In this document: positions 1-8,441 of the stretch, in pieces
Layout: each line of letters opens with the position of its first letter
Position numbering within the stretch: the stretch's first letter is position 1
Origin: a virus
Virus record (IMG/VR): IMGVR_UViG_3300028086_000007
Coordinates: 1-23,685 of that record
Direction: 5' to 3' (one strand)
DNA: 23,685 nt
Notes under the pieces: model-generated
Database searches by the model: none
Seen by the model: the letters and a program-made list of their open reading frames with translations, nothing else
What the model was told of the DNA's origin: nothing
Made by a program: the position numbers and the translations under genes

Positions 1-709
1 CCTGCATACCTTCAAATATGACGTTTGCGCCCTTAACAACATTCAGCGCGCCGCCTGCCGATGTGCAGTTGCCATCACGAATGATGACGTTTGCGGCAGT
101 TCCAAGCTGATTGACGTAGTAGCCTACGCCTGAACCAGTGGTTGTGTTCCGGTTAAGGATAACGCTGTCACCTACGTTATCGAGATAATAGCCGCCGAGC
201 GACCAGTTATCTTCAAAAACAGATGTAAATAGACCGTCAAGATTTGGGATAGGATTGGACAACTCAACAAAACGCCCAGTGGAGACTGCCGAGTTCGAAA
301 TGACGCGCTTGAGAGTTAGCTTGCTGACATATTTGTTAGCAGCACTAATATCGATATTAAACACAGAGGTAGCGGAACCGTTATTGGTTACGCCAAAATC
401 AGAAATGCGCCAGTTTTTCGGGTCCGTTGACGCAGGAGGCGATATGGTGAAAATTGGGGTCGCGCCAAATCCGCCAGTGGTCTGGATAAGCGTTTTCTTG
501 CCATTACCAGTAAACGATTTGGCGACCGTTAGCGGCACGTTTGCTGAAATGGAAAATGTTCCATCAGGAATGCTGACCGTGCTTGCGCTTGAGCCAGCTG
601 CCTGAAATGCAGTCACGCTATCAGCAACGCCAGTGCTGTCAGCGCCCAAGTCAACAACATTGCTCGGCGCGCCTTCAATCATCGAATAGGTTGCTTTGGT
701 AAGGCTCAT
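1..709 (-). CDS. Tailspike-like beta-helix protein, 3' end missing
   Basis: The open frame starts with ATG at 709 and stays open for 236 codons to the left edge, so the C-terminus is outside the window. Residues about 15-40 hold the signature of the pectate-lyase superfamily found in phage tailspikes (VVDLGADSTGVADSVTAFQAA-type; Asp-Gly-Ala, then D-S-x-T-A-F-Q-A-A). The rest is rich in short Asn, Gly, Ser and Val strands typical of a right-handed beta-helix. Proteins of this class bind or cut surface polysaccharide. The start lies 9 bases after the stop of the lectin-like gene. Unlike the 706-aa tailspike upstream in the operon, it has no visible virion-anchoring domain before the helix signature. 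It may attach through another fibre. Substrate and catalytic residues cannot be told. Confidence 0.8.
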   Translation of the reverse strand, partial: MSLTKATYSMIEGAPSNVVDLGADSTGVADSVTAFQAAGSSASTVSIPDGTFSISANVPLTVAKSFTGNGKKTLIQTTGGFGATPIFTISPPASTDPKNWRISDFGVTNNGSATSVFNIDISAANKYVSKLTLKRVISNSAVSTGRFVELSNPIPNLDGLFTSVFEDNWSLGGYYLDNVGDSVILNRNTTTGSGVGYYVNQLGTAANVIIRDGNCTSAGGALNVVKGANVIFEGMQ

Positions 710-718
710 GTTGTGATC

Positions 719-1981
719 CTATTTAGAAAATGCTTGAACTTCGGCATTGATAAGGCGCTGCGGCCAATATTTGATTTGACGCATATGGCCGTTCAAAAAT
801 GTTGATGTAAAGGCTGACCCAATCCACAAGCGATCAACCGTAACAGGCATTGCGCCAAGGCTATCAGTCGATGGAGCAACCCCACTTTGCGACCAAGCAA
901 AATTATCCAGCTTGGTAGCGAAGCACATTTTGATTGGCGTGTTGAGCGTTGTGGCAACGCCATTTGTGCCGGAAACTTGTGACACGCTGTTAGAAACAAC
1001 AGATGCTGAAAAGTTATTGGTTGCGGAAAAGTTCATCAAAATACGGTTGGGAAAACCGTTGTTATTGATGTTGGCAACAAACTTATCAGCAGCCGCGTTT
1101 GAGAATGTAGACGCTTCGGCCATCAGCGTGCCTTCGCTGGCATTATACCAGCTGCTGAAATTGGTCCCCGTCATGGCAACTTGGTCAGCGTTGCGTGTGG
1201 TCGATCCAGTCGCCAAATTGGCGATGTAACTGGTGGCAAAGCCGCCGACCTCAAGGTCGGCCCCCCATAGCGTCAGCGCAGTGCTGCCGTTCGATCCAGC
1301 GTAGGAATTGGTGCCGTTGGCAGAAGCGGCTGCGACGCCGACGTTACCTCCAGCAGCAGCAGTCGAAGTGGCTGTGACGGTGCAGCGATACCAACCATTC
1401 GGCAGCGCCGTAATCGTGCGAGACGTTGGCGTGCCAGTGGCATTGCCAAGTGAACCAGCACCAGACAGATTGAAATAGCCGCCCTGCGCTGCGCCAAAGG
1501 CTGCGGTTGGTAGGAAGATCTGGACCCAAGTGCGCAGGCTTGGCTTTACAAACACCGAAAACGTGTAAGCCGTGGCATTGGCAAAGGTGAAAAACTGCTG
1601 CGCGATGTGCAGGCCAGTCGATCCATCCTCGACGACATTATCTGCGGTCGTGTTGCCGTCTGGAGCCACCACAGCATTTGACCCGATTGTGACACCAGTC
1701 TTGGCCCAGTTTCCGTTGCTGAAATCTTCTGAATACAGGATGGCGTTGGAACGGCTTTCTTCGATCAGCAGGCCACGGCAGGCCAGCGTTGAAGGATCAT
1801 AATCAAAGCGCGGCAGGTTGGCGTTGACCGTTGCCACCAAGCCGCTGCTATTGATTACGGTGGCAGTGTTGAGCGCACGAGTCACAGTCACGCGTGGATC
1901 AAGAGATGCAGTCGTAAAGTCCAGCGCAAGCCTTGGAAGCACTCGCTCGGTGGCAGTCATGCCATATGCCGGAGTAATCAT
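719..1981 (-). CDS. Lectin-like (LamG/concanavalin-type) phage tail protein
   Basis: A 420-aa protein, probably virion-associated and involved in surface binding. N-terminal residues about 15-75 (ALDFTTASLDPRVTVTR, then LIEESRSN) match a pattern I know from phage tail proteins that carry jelly-roll carbohydrate-binding domains. Two beta-rich Ser/Thr/Asn/Gly segments follow, about 80-250 and 265-415. The end, GHMRQIKYWPQRLINAEVQAFS, is the usual closing strand of a LamG/concanavalin-like fold in such proteins. Its ATG overlaps the stop of the 706-aa tailspike gene as TAATG, so translation is probably coupled. It lies between two beta-helix genes, which supports a role in host recognition. The family assignment is by pattern only, and no enzymatic residues are evident. 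Confidence 0.7.
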   Translation of the reverse strand: MITPAYGMTATERVLPRLALDFTTASLDPRVTVTRALNTATVINSSGLVATVNANLPRFDYDPSTLACRGLLIEESRSNAILYSEDFSNGNWAKTGVTIGSNAVVAPDGNTTADNVVEDGSTGLHIAQQFFTFANATAYTFSVFVKPSLRTWVQIFLPTAAFGAAQGGYFNLSGAGSLGNATGTPTSRTITALPNGWYRCTVTATSTAAAGGNVGVAAASANGTNSYAGSNGSTALTLWGADLEVGGFATSYIANLATGSTTRNADQVAMTGTNFSSWYNASEGTLMAEASTFSNAAADKFVANINNNGFPNRILMNFSATNNFSASVVSNSVSQVSGTNGVATTLNTPIKMCFATKLDNFAWSQSGVAPSTDSLGAMPVTVDRLWIGSAFTSTFLNGHMRQIKYWPQRLINAEVQAFSK

Positions 1982-4101
1982 TAGAGCGCTCCTAGGATGA
2001 ACATCACCAGCTCATCATAACGGATGCCGTAGATGTCTCCATCATCCAGATCATCATGGCACAGCAGTCCATAACGTCGAGCATCCAGACCCTCTGCGGT
2101 AAAAGCCGCTTCAACTTCCTGCGCCAGAACGCCAGTATGAATGCGCGCAGCATCACCCTTCTTTTCGATTGCATCCTTGAAGCGGAACTTGCGGATCAGA
2201 CCCTTGAGCGCCAATGCAACGCGCTTCTCAGCAGCATCCAGTTCAGCAACGTCCTGCTTGTTGCGTGCGTCAGAGGTGTTGATGGTGCCAGTGGCCGCAT
2301 AAACGACCGACCAGCGCGCCGAGGCCGTGCCATTGGCCTGTGTGTTGTCAGAGCCAGGGGAGATGTGAGTTGGCGTGACAAAAAAGCGGTTGGTAGAGTT
2401 AATCCTGAAAGCGTAAAAGCCAGTGGCATTACGCGTGTCCATGATGATGTCGCTGCCAGCATCGGTGGCGGCTTGGATTATAAGATCGTTTGACGCATTC
2501 AGGCCAAGAACCGGAAAATCGCCGCCGCTGGTGGTGCGCGCAGTGAAGTAGCGGTTGTTGTCAATCCGCAGACTAGCATCGGTGACAGGCAGCACGTTAT
2601 CGGTGCGAGAGGTGTAGAGGCTCGGGAAGCGTGGACCACTGTTGTTGAGAACGATAAAAACGTTGCTGGGATCAAGCGACTGGTTGTCAAAATAGGCCCA
2701 ATCAGTCCGGAGCGTAATTACGTTGCGACGAGAAAATTGTTGCAATTCAGTAGATATGGGTGCGGTTCCGACCACGCCATCCCAATCCCACGGGATCAGG
2801 TCGAAGATGTTGTCCTGTCCGCAGATGTCGAACATAACATCTGTGGTGCCAATCTTGGGCTGGCACTTAGCGAGAATATTGTTGCCGTCGAGGCCGTAGT
2901 TGTTGGCTTGGCTCGACGCCATAGCCAACCCGATCAGCGTTTCAGATGCGCTGATTTCGATGGTGTTGGAGGTGATGAACTTGCTCAAGTCGGTGGAGGT
3001 CTGCTCCATCCGCACGCCATACTGGAAGCGGTTAATATCGGCTTGCAACTTGACGTTCATGATGCGGGCGATGGTATCGACCGCCTTGAAATAGACCGCC
3101 GTGCCGGTAAACCCGCTGGCGTTGACCACAACGTCAACGTCCGTCTGAATGTGCAGACGGAACGGTGAGCCGGAAGTCTCACCCTTGCCATCAATCACTA
3201 CCGCGTTGCCCGAATAGGTCGGAAACGCGCTGACATCGACCTTGCCGCGCACGGTGCAGCCGCCGTAGATCGTGAGAACGCTATTGCTGCTGGTGGTCGG
3301 CTTCAGCACATTGAACAAAAAGGTGACGCCAACCGGGACAACGATAGGCGTGCTGACAAGGCTGGTGCCGTCAGCCGTAACGGTGCCGCCGCCGTTGTTC
3401 TTAACGTAATCGATTGCCGCTTGAATTTCGGTTGCATCGTCAGCAATGCCATCACAGGCAGCACCAAAGTCCTTGACCGAGATATACTGCTCCAGCTTGG
3501 TCTGAACGCTCTGGAGAGTGGCCCCAGGAAAGCTGGCGGTGTAACTGATATCATTGGCATTACCGGAGTTGATAACCCCAGTCTCACTGGTGATGATTTC
3601 GATACTGGAGCCAAGCGGAGGTGCGACCGAGAATGTGATTACATTGCCAGCTAGGCTGTAGCTATCCTTTTCCTGATAGACACCATTGATAAAGGCATTG
3701 GTTGCCAGCTTGGTGCTAGGTGATGCGGACAGGGTAAAATTGGTTTCAACTCCATCGCCAGTAAAATCGTTCTTAACGACCGATGCAGAAACCGACTTCG
3801 GATCGAAGCCATAGCCAAGCGGAGAATACAGAACAAACTCGTGGCGCTTGTTGCGGATCGTGATCGAGAACTCGCCAGCAGTATAAAGAAGCGCAGGCGT
3901 GCCATTGCGCCACGCATAGCCGCTATTGGTGCGGATCGGCTGAGTGGCAGGAATCGTGAGCGTGCTGTCCCAAAAAACCTGAATCGGATTGGTCTCAGGA
4001 TCTTGGTTGATTTCGCCAATGTAGAGATAGCCGTCATCGAGCGGAGAGCCGTCGAGGTCCGTAAAGATCGGATATGGTCCGGTGACCTGAGTAAGGGCCA
4101 T
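1981..4101 (-). CDS. Tailspike with P22-like head-binding domain, beta-helix and S74 chaperone
   Basis: A 706-aa receptor-binding protein. Residues about 8-100 (GPYPIFTDLDGSPL, YLYIGEINQDPETNPI, QPIRTNSGYAWRNG, ending YGFDP) resemble the P22 tailspike head-binding domain that docks on the tail hub. Residues about 105-172 form a small beta linker domain common in phage fibres. From about 207 (ISVKDFGAACDGIADDAT) a pectate-lyase-type beta-helix begins. The C-terminus from about 600 is an intramolecular chaperone of peptidase family S74. The SDARNK motif supplies the Ser-Lys pair (Ser610, Lys615) known to release the domain after trimer folding, and TGVLAQEVE is the usual following motif. The start is ATG 4101, with AAGGAG eight bases upstream, rather than the in-frame TTG one codon earlier. 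The substrate is unknown. Confidence 0.88.
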   Translation of the reverse strand: MALTQVTGPYPIFTDLDGSPLDDGYLYIGEINQDPETNPIQVFWDSTLTIPATQPIRTNSGYAWRNGTPALLYTAGEFSITIRNKRHEFVLYSPLGYGFDPKSVSASVVKNDFTGDGVETNFTLSASPSTKLATNAFINGVYQEKDSYSLAGNVITFSVAPPLGSSIEIITSETGVINSGNANDISYTASFPGATLQSVQTKLEQYISVKDFGAACDGIADDATEIQAAIDYVKNNGGGTVTADGTSLVSTPIVVPVGVTFLFNVLKPTTSSNSVLTIYGGCTVRGKVDVSAFPTYSGNAVVIDGKGETSGSPFRLHIQTDVDVVVNASGFTGTAVYFKAVDTIARIMNVKLQADINRFQYGVRMEQTSTDLSKFITSNTIEISASETLIGLAMASSQANNYGLDGNNILAKCQPKIGTTDVMFDICGQDNIFDLIPWDWDGVVGTAPISTELQQFSRRNVITLRTDWAYFDNQSLDPSNVFIVLNNSGPRFPSLYTSRTDNVLPVTDASLRIDNNRYFTARTTSGGDFPVLGLNASNDLIIQAATDAGSDIIMDTRNATGFYAFRINSTNRFFVTPTHISPGSDNTQANGTASARWSVVYAATGTINTSDARNKQDVAELDAAEKRVALALKGLIRKFRFKDAIEKKGDAARIHTGVLAQEVEAAFTAEGLDARRYGLLCHDDLDDGDIYGIRYDELVMFILGAL

Positions 4102-4153
4102 CAATCAAACTCCTTGATCGGCGTTATGCCAGAAATTGCTTGGTAAAGAAAGG

Positions 4154-7100
4154 TCATTGCTGTGGCCTTGTGACGATCGCACCTGCTGGCGGTTCAGCCG
4201 CAGGCGGTCCAGCTTCTGGACCCATGCTCTGAACGGTGCCAGCGGTGATGATCGATCGCAGCCAATTGCGACCCTGCCCCAACTCAAGGCCAATCGTCTT
4301 GGCGAAGTCGCGGAACCGCTGAGAAGATGCAGCGCGATTGATAGCGCGCCCAGTAACTTCTGGCTGAGTTGCTGCCTCAGTCAATAGTGCCTGGAACTCA
4401 GGGCTGGCGAACATCTTCCCAGCTGCACGCACTGCATCAGGATTGCCCTTGCTCATTGCCTGCATGATGTCAGGCATCACAGCGCCAGTAACCGGACCGC
4501 CAAGACCAGCCACAGCCCCAACAGCACGCTTGGCCGCTGTGCTGTCCATGATCTTAGCAATGATGCTTTCTGCGTTGAGCGATTCCACCAGAGCCTGATT
4601 GGCTTTGCCAGTCGTCAAGACATTGGCGCGTGCCTCGGTGATACGTTTTGACACCTGAAAAAGATCGCGCAGCGTATCAGCTGCTTTAGGACCAAGCGTC
4701 TCAACGATCTGCTTATAGACCTGCGGATTGGCGCGCAGCTTCGGATAGAGATCCGCAAACTCAGAAAAGCCAAAGCCTCCTTTTTCAGCACCGCGTGCCG
4801 ATCGTGAAGCTGCCGTCAATGCGGTGGCAACGACTTCTTTGCGCAGATCGGCAGGAACAGCCTTCATCAACCGCGCAAACTCGCCAGGATCACCCTTTGC
4901 AGCACCAGTGATGGCAGCGCGCATCTTGTTGGCAATTCCGCCTTCCAGATCACGCCCAAAGGCATTGACGATGCGCTCACCGAGCGCACGCTCCTTGGCA
5001 TAGATCAAGTTCGCACCACGCAGCTGCGATCGCAGTTCTTCGCCGCCAATCCGACCAACATTGTCCAACTGGTCGGTGGCAAGCGCGGCATAAAGGCGCT
5101 TGAGCGTGGCTTCATCGAGGGAGCCATAAGGCGACTCTTCACGCTTGAGAGCCTTGCCGATCAGGTTCTTTTCGCGGATCAGACGACCATAGGTAATGTC
5201 GCCGCCACCAGCCTCGCCGCTCTGGATAAGACCCATCAGGCGCTTTTCCTGCGCAGTCATGCCGCTTTCACCAACCTCACCAGCAATGGCGGTCAGTTCG
5301 CGGAAGAGATTATCCATCTGCACTGGCGTTTGCTTCGGCACAGACTCATCGACGCGCTTATAGATTGCCGAGGCTTCTGCGTTCAGATCCGCACGGGTTT
5401 TCGTCAAGCTATCCTTGACGCGCTGCGATACAGTCCCAGGCGACACTGCACCTTCAATAAACTGCGCATCAAAACTGCGCATGACGTTATCAGCCTGATC
5501 AACAGCATTGGAAACAGCATTCCGCCATGCGGCTTCTGCCTCTCCACCAGCAAGCGATCGCGTCAAACCAATGGCTGAACGCACCTGCGGATTGTCCGCA
5601 AACACATCGACAGGCACTTCAATCCCAAGACGTTCAGCAGCAGCCTTCGCCTCTGGATTGATCTGAGCCATTTCAGCCAGCTTGATCTGAGCGCCCTTGG
5701 CTTTCATGCCAGTGCCAGATGCCTCACGAATGATCGTGCCAAGTTCTGCGGCCATTTCAGGCGTAGGAGCAGGCGCAGCAGCCGCAGGGGCAGCAGGAGC
5801 CGGAGAAGGCGCTCCAGCAGCTACAGGAGGCATTTCTGGGGCCATTGCAGCCATAGGAGGCGCTTCTGGGGCCATCCCAGCCACAGGCGGAATCTCAGGC
5901 ATTACTGCACCAGCAGGAACCTCTGGTCCTCGACGGATTCCACGAACGGCAGATACAGCAGCGGGAATTATTGGCTCAATAATCTTGCCGCCAGCGCCGC
6001 CGAGACCTGCAATACCTACTTCGCTGGTATTAAATTCTCCACCAGTAGCAGCTTGCGTTGCCTCAATCCCTGCTTGCGTAAGCGCAGAACCACCAGCAGC
6101 GCCAGCAATAGTTGTAGCGCGGCCAGCAGGCGTAAACGCAAGGATGCCACCCAATGCACGCGGAACATCGCTCCAGCGGAATCCAGGCTTAATCCCATAC
6201 TCGCGCCCATCCTGTGAACGCAGAATGTAATTGCCCTTGGAATCCTGACGCACTTGCACGCCAGGATAATTGGTTTTGATGATTTGGACCGATTCTTCTG
6301 GGCTTGAGAACATCGTTCCGAGGCCAGTCCTTGCACCAGCAATCGAAAGCTCATTCAATTCAGGCATTGTGGTCCAGTCCGGCAATGCCTCGATTTCCGG
6401 TGTGCTGCGCTCTGAACCCGTTACAGATTCCACAAGTCCTTCAAAGAAACCCTGCTCTTCTGCAGGCTGACCAGTCGGAGACGCATAAAACGACATGGAG
6501 CCGTTTTTTGCACGCGCATCGCGCATCCGTTGAATATCTTCGGGAGCAAAATCTCCACGGCCAAATTGCTGGTTTAGTTGAATAATTTCATCAACTGATC
6601 GCCCAGCATTCCATGCGTCTTGCAGTGCGCGCTGAACAGCAAGATCCGCTTCTGTCTGGAACGGCTTGCCAGGTTCAGGTGCAGCGCCAGGTGCAGGAAC
6701 TCCAGGGGCAGCAGGCTTCTCACCAAACTCTAGAGTTGGTGCCAGCGTGATACCCTGCTCGTCTGGATTTGCGCCAAGATTACCCATCAAACCGCGATAG
6801 GTTTTAGCGAGATCCTCATAGCCAATCTTGCGCGTGTTATAGATGCTGATGGCAGTATTCGCCATGTCGGCGCGCTGCTCAGGCGAAAGGCGCTCACCAG
6901 CAATAAGCTGGTTGTAATAGTTGCGGATACGCTCAGGAACGCCAGCAGCGTTCTGCGCATTTGCCTGCTCACCTTCTCGAACTACAGAACCGGGATCTAG
7001 CGTTTTCATGTAGGAGAAGATCAGGCCAAGATCTCCCATCGGAGAACCTTCGCCTTTGGCAAGGCCAATGATCTGTCGCGTCGAGTTGGTTACGCCGCGA

Positions 7101-7369
7101 AACTCTTTGACTTCTGGGATGCCCAAAAACTCAGTGCGGATCTTGCTAATCTGGTCAAACGTGGTGCTTTCAATGGCGCGCTTTTCAGTGCGCTGTGCGC
7201 GTTCTTCTCCAGCTGCTTCACGCGCCTCTTTAGCACGACGAGCAGCAGCCTCTTCGGGCGATTCACCACCAATGATCGGTTTGATAGTCGTGACAGGCAC
7301 ATTGGCAGGAGCAGGCTTATAATTGCCATACTTCTGCAGGAAGGCTTCATCGTTAGCTTGAGTTGCCAT
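4154..7369 (-). CDS. Large ejection / internal virion protein (P22 gp16-like role)
   Basis: A 1071-aa protein at the place where P22 carries its last ejection gene. Residues about 90-180 (DLGLIFSYMKTLDPGS, VVREGEQANAQN, GERLSPEQRADMANTA) form a domain I know from phage internal virion proteins. Residues about 330-450 form a second recurring block (PELNELSIAGARTGLG, then GGILAFTPAGRATTIAGAA), with a hydrophobic Gly/Ala stretch at about 405-435 that could enter a membrane. Residues about 482-540 are Pro/Ala/Met-rich and repetitive. The remainder to 1071 is mostly helical. The likely role is transfer of DNA across the host envelope during infection. The start is ATG 7369, preceded by GGAAAG and only one base after the peptidase stop. 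The TTG at 7381 is in frame but unlikely. The exact family was not tested. Confidence 0.78.
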   Translation of the reverse strand: MATQANDEAFLQKYGNYKPAPANVPVTTIKPIIGGESPEEAAARRAKEAREAAGEERAQRTEKRAIESTTFDQISKIRTEFLGIPEVKEFRGVTNSTRQIIGLAKGEGSPMGDLGLIFSYMKTLDPGSVVREGEQANAQNAAGVPERIRNYYNQLIAGERLSPEQRADMANTAISIYNTRKIGYEDLAKTYRGLMGNLGANPDEQGITLAPTLEFGEKPAAPGVPAPGAAPEPGKPFQTEADLAVQRALQDAWNAGRSVDEIIQLNQQFGRGDFAPEDIQRMRDARAKNGSMSFYASPTGQPAEEQGFFEGLVESVTGSERSTPEIEALPDWTTMPELNELSIAGARTGLGTMFSSPEESVQIIKTNYPGVQVRQDSKGNYILRSQDGREYGIKPGFRWSDVPRALGGILAFTPAGRATTIAGAAGGSALTQAGIEATQAATGGEFNTSEVGIAGLGGAGGKIIEPIIPAAVSAVRGIRRGPEVPAGAVMPEIPPVAGMAPEAPPMAAMAPEMPPVAAGAPSPAPAAPAAAAPAPTPEMAAELGTIIREASGTGMKAKGAQIKLAEMAQINPEAKAAAERLGIEVPVDVFADNPQVRSAIGLTRSLAGGEAEAAWRNAVSNAVDQADNVMRSFDAQFIEGAVSPGTVSQRVKDSLTKTRADLNAEASAIYKRVDESVPKQTPVQMDNLFRELTAIAGEVGESGMTAQEKRLMGLIQSGEAGGGDITYGRLIREKNLIGKALKREESPYGSLDEATLKRLYAALATDQLDNVGRIGGEELRSQLRGANLIYAKERALGERIVNAFGRDLEGGIANKMRAAITGAAKGDPGEFARLMKAVPADLRKEVVATALTAASRSARGAEKGGFGFSEFADLYPKLRANPQVYKQIVETLGPKAADTLRDLFQVSKRITEARANVLTTGKANQALVESLNAESIIAKIMDSTAAKRAVGAVAGLGGPVTGAVMPDIMQAMSKGNPDAVRAAGKMFASPEFQALLTEAATQPEVTGRAINRAASSQRFRDFAKTIGLELGQGRNWLRSIITAGTVQSMGPEAGPPAAEPPAGAIVTRPQQ
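5826..5915 (-). repeat. Imperfect 30-bp tandem repeat, three units, inside the ejection gene
   Basis: Three 30-base units follow each other (5826-5855, 5856-5885, 5886-5915). The first two are close copies, both containing TTCTGGGGCCAT, and the third is more diverged. They encode ten-residue Pro/Met/Ala repeats (MAPEAPPMAA, MAPEMPPVAA) that form the start of a flexible linker. The 30-base length keeps the frame, so unit gain or loss would only change linker length. Confidence 0.75.
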
Positions 7370-7370
7370 A

Positions 7371-7733
7371 TTACTTTCCAATCACCACGTGCCAGTGCGG
7401 ACCAGTAGCATTTTTTGATGGGTTTTTCACTTCATCACGTGCTTCGATAATACGATAGCCAGCTTTGCGAATGCTAGTGAGATATTCGTTAAATGTCATC
7501 CCAGGGATAGGCAGAATATCAACCGCACCAGCCGTGCGCGCATGATATGATCTGGGATTTTTCTTCGACAGCGGATGCTCTGGACCGCGATAGCCAGAGG
7601 TGATTGTGGCGCTAGGGAAAAGCTGTCCAATCACTTCGCGGCCATTAGCGAAAGCCACCAGACGGGGCGGAACCCGTCTGACCTCCCGCTCCAAGAACCT
7701 TTGCCGCCGAGCCAGGACCAAACACCTCGTCAA
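7371..7733 (-). CDS. M15-like peptidase domain, start unclear, maybe fused to the upstream gene
   Basis: Residues about 35-120 look like a metallopeptidase of the M15 / D-Ala-D-Ala carboxypeptidase type. They contain SGYRGPEHPLSKKNP, then SYHARTAGAVDI (candidate zinc ligands His and Asp), then GPHWHVVIG near the end (candidate His). Such domains cut peptidoglycan peptides. The H-to-D spacing is one residue longer than in the canonical motif. The frame opens with a TTG at 7733, 89 bases inside the preceding ejection gene, with no convincing ribosome site. The first 25 residues are Arg-rich and look like out-of-frame translation. A GTG at 7658 would give 95 aa but also lacks a nearby Shine-Dalgarno. 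The domain is in the +1 frame relative to the 262-aa gene and may be its broken or frameshifted C-terminus. Confidence 0.65.
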   Translation of the reverse strand: MTRCLVLARRQRFLEREVRRVPPRLVAFANGREVIGQLFPSATITSGYRGPEHPLSKKNPRSYHARTAGAVDILPIPGMTFNEYLTSIRKAGYRIIEARDEVKNPSKNATGPHWHVVIGK

Positions 7734-8433
7734 AGGTCTTAGGCGTGACGCGCCCAGCCTTTAGATCAGCCTCAGCATCTGCTGGAATGATTGGCTTCAC
7801 ATCAACAGTTGGAGATCCAGACCTTTCAGCAGCAGCAACAGCGCGATCGATGTCGGACCTGAGAACGATGCCAACACCAGGCACGGTCACATAAGGCTCG
7901 GTTTCCTTGAAAGCCTTTTCATAGATCCGTGCGCCCTCTTCATCCTGAGCAAGAGTGGTGACGATGAGCGATTCCTGCAGCTTCGGATTGTCCGAATATT
8001 GCTCATAAACACGCTTCATGTCTTGGAGCTTTTGAACAAGCTGAGGATTGTCGGCAGCTGCTGTGATGCGTTGATCAATCAGGCTGATGACAGTTTCGGG
8101 TTTGTTATTGCGGTGCGCCATGAGAGCTTCACCAGCAAGCGATCGGATGACAGGCCGTTCTGCGGCACTTGCGCCCTTTTGGACAGCGGTGATTTCCTGC
8201 TGATACTCAGGATATTTCGCCATCAACTGCTTATAGCCTTCTGGCGTTGGATTCTGCACCCAATTGGATACTTCGGTGCCGAAAGCTGCAAGGCGTGCTT
8301 GCTTATCACGCTCGGACTCAGCGCGTGCGCGCTGCGCTTCAACCTGTTGCTGCTGCTGGCCGATCTGCATACCAGCCAAGAAAGCTTCGCCAGGAGCAGG
8401 AACTTTCAGTGTATAATCATATGGCTGCACCAT
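7645..8433 (-). CDS. Ejection-module coiled-coil virion protein (P22 gp20-like position)
   Basis: A 262-aa protein, mostly helical and hydrophilic. Residues about 22-50 (QIGQQQQQVEAQRARAESER) predict a coiled coil, and helices continue to about 185. A short segment, YVTVPGVGIVLRSDIDRAV at about 190-208, is followed by a low-complexity Gly/Ser tail ending GGFR. It starts with ATG 8433. The GAGGTG ribosome site overlaps the TGA of the preceding gene, indicating coupling. Its position between the Gly/Ala-rich virion protein and the peptidase plus 1071-aa protein suggests an internal virion protein ejected with the DNA. I recognise the pattern from other phages but cannot assign a named family. 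The last 89 bases overlap the peptidase frame. Confidence 0.7.
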   Translation of the reverse strand: MVQPYDYTLKVPAPGEAFLAGMQIGQQQQQVEAQRARAESERDKQARLAAFGTEVSNWVQNPTPEGYKQLMAKYPEYQQEITAVQKGASAAERPVIRSLAGEALMAHRNNKPETVISLIDQRITAAADNPQLVQKLQDMKRVYEQYSDNPKLQESLIVTTLAQDEEGARIYEKAFKETEPYVTVPGVGIVLRSDIDRAVAAAERSGSPTVDVKPIIPADAEADLKAGRVTPKTFDEVFGPGSAAKVLGAGGQTGSAPSGGFR

Positions 8434-8441
8434 GTATCACC

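Noticed and set aside
5697-6230. 177-codon plus-strand frame rich in Gly/Ala/Pro
   Set aside because: It is the antisense image of the repetitive Pro/Ala linker of the 1071-aa protein, a composition effect.
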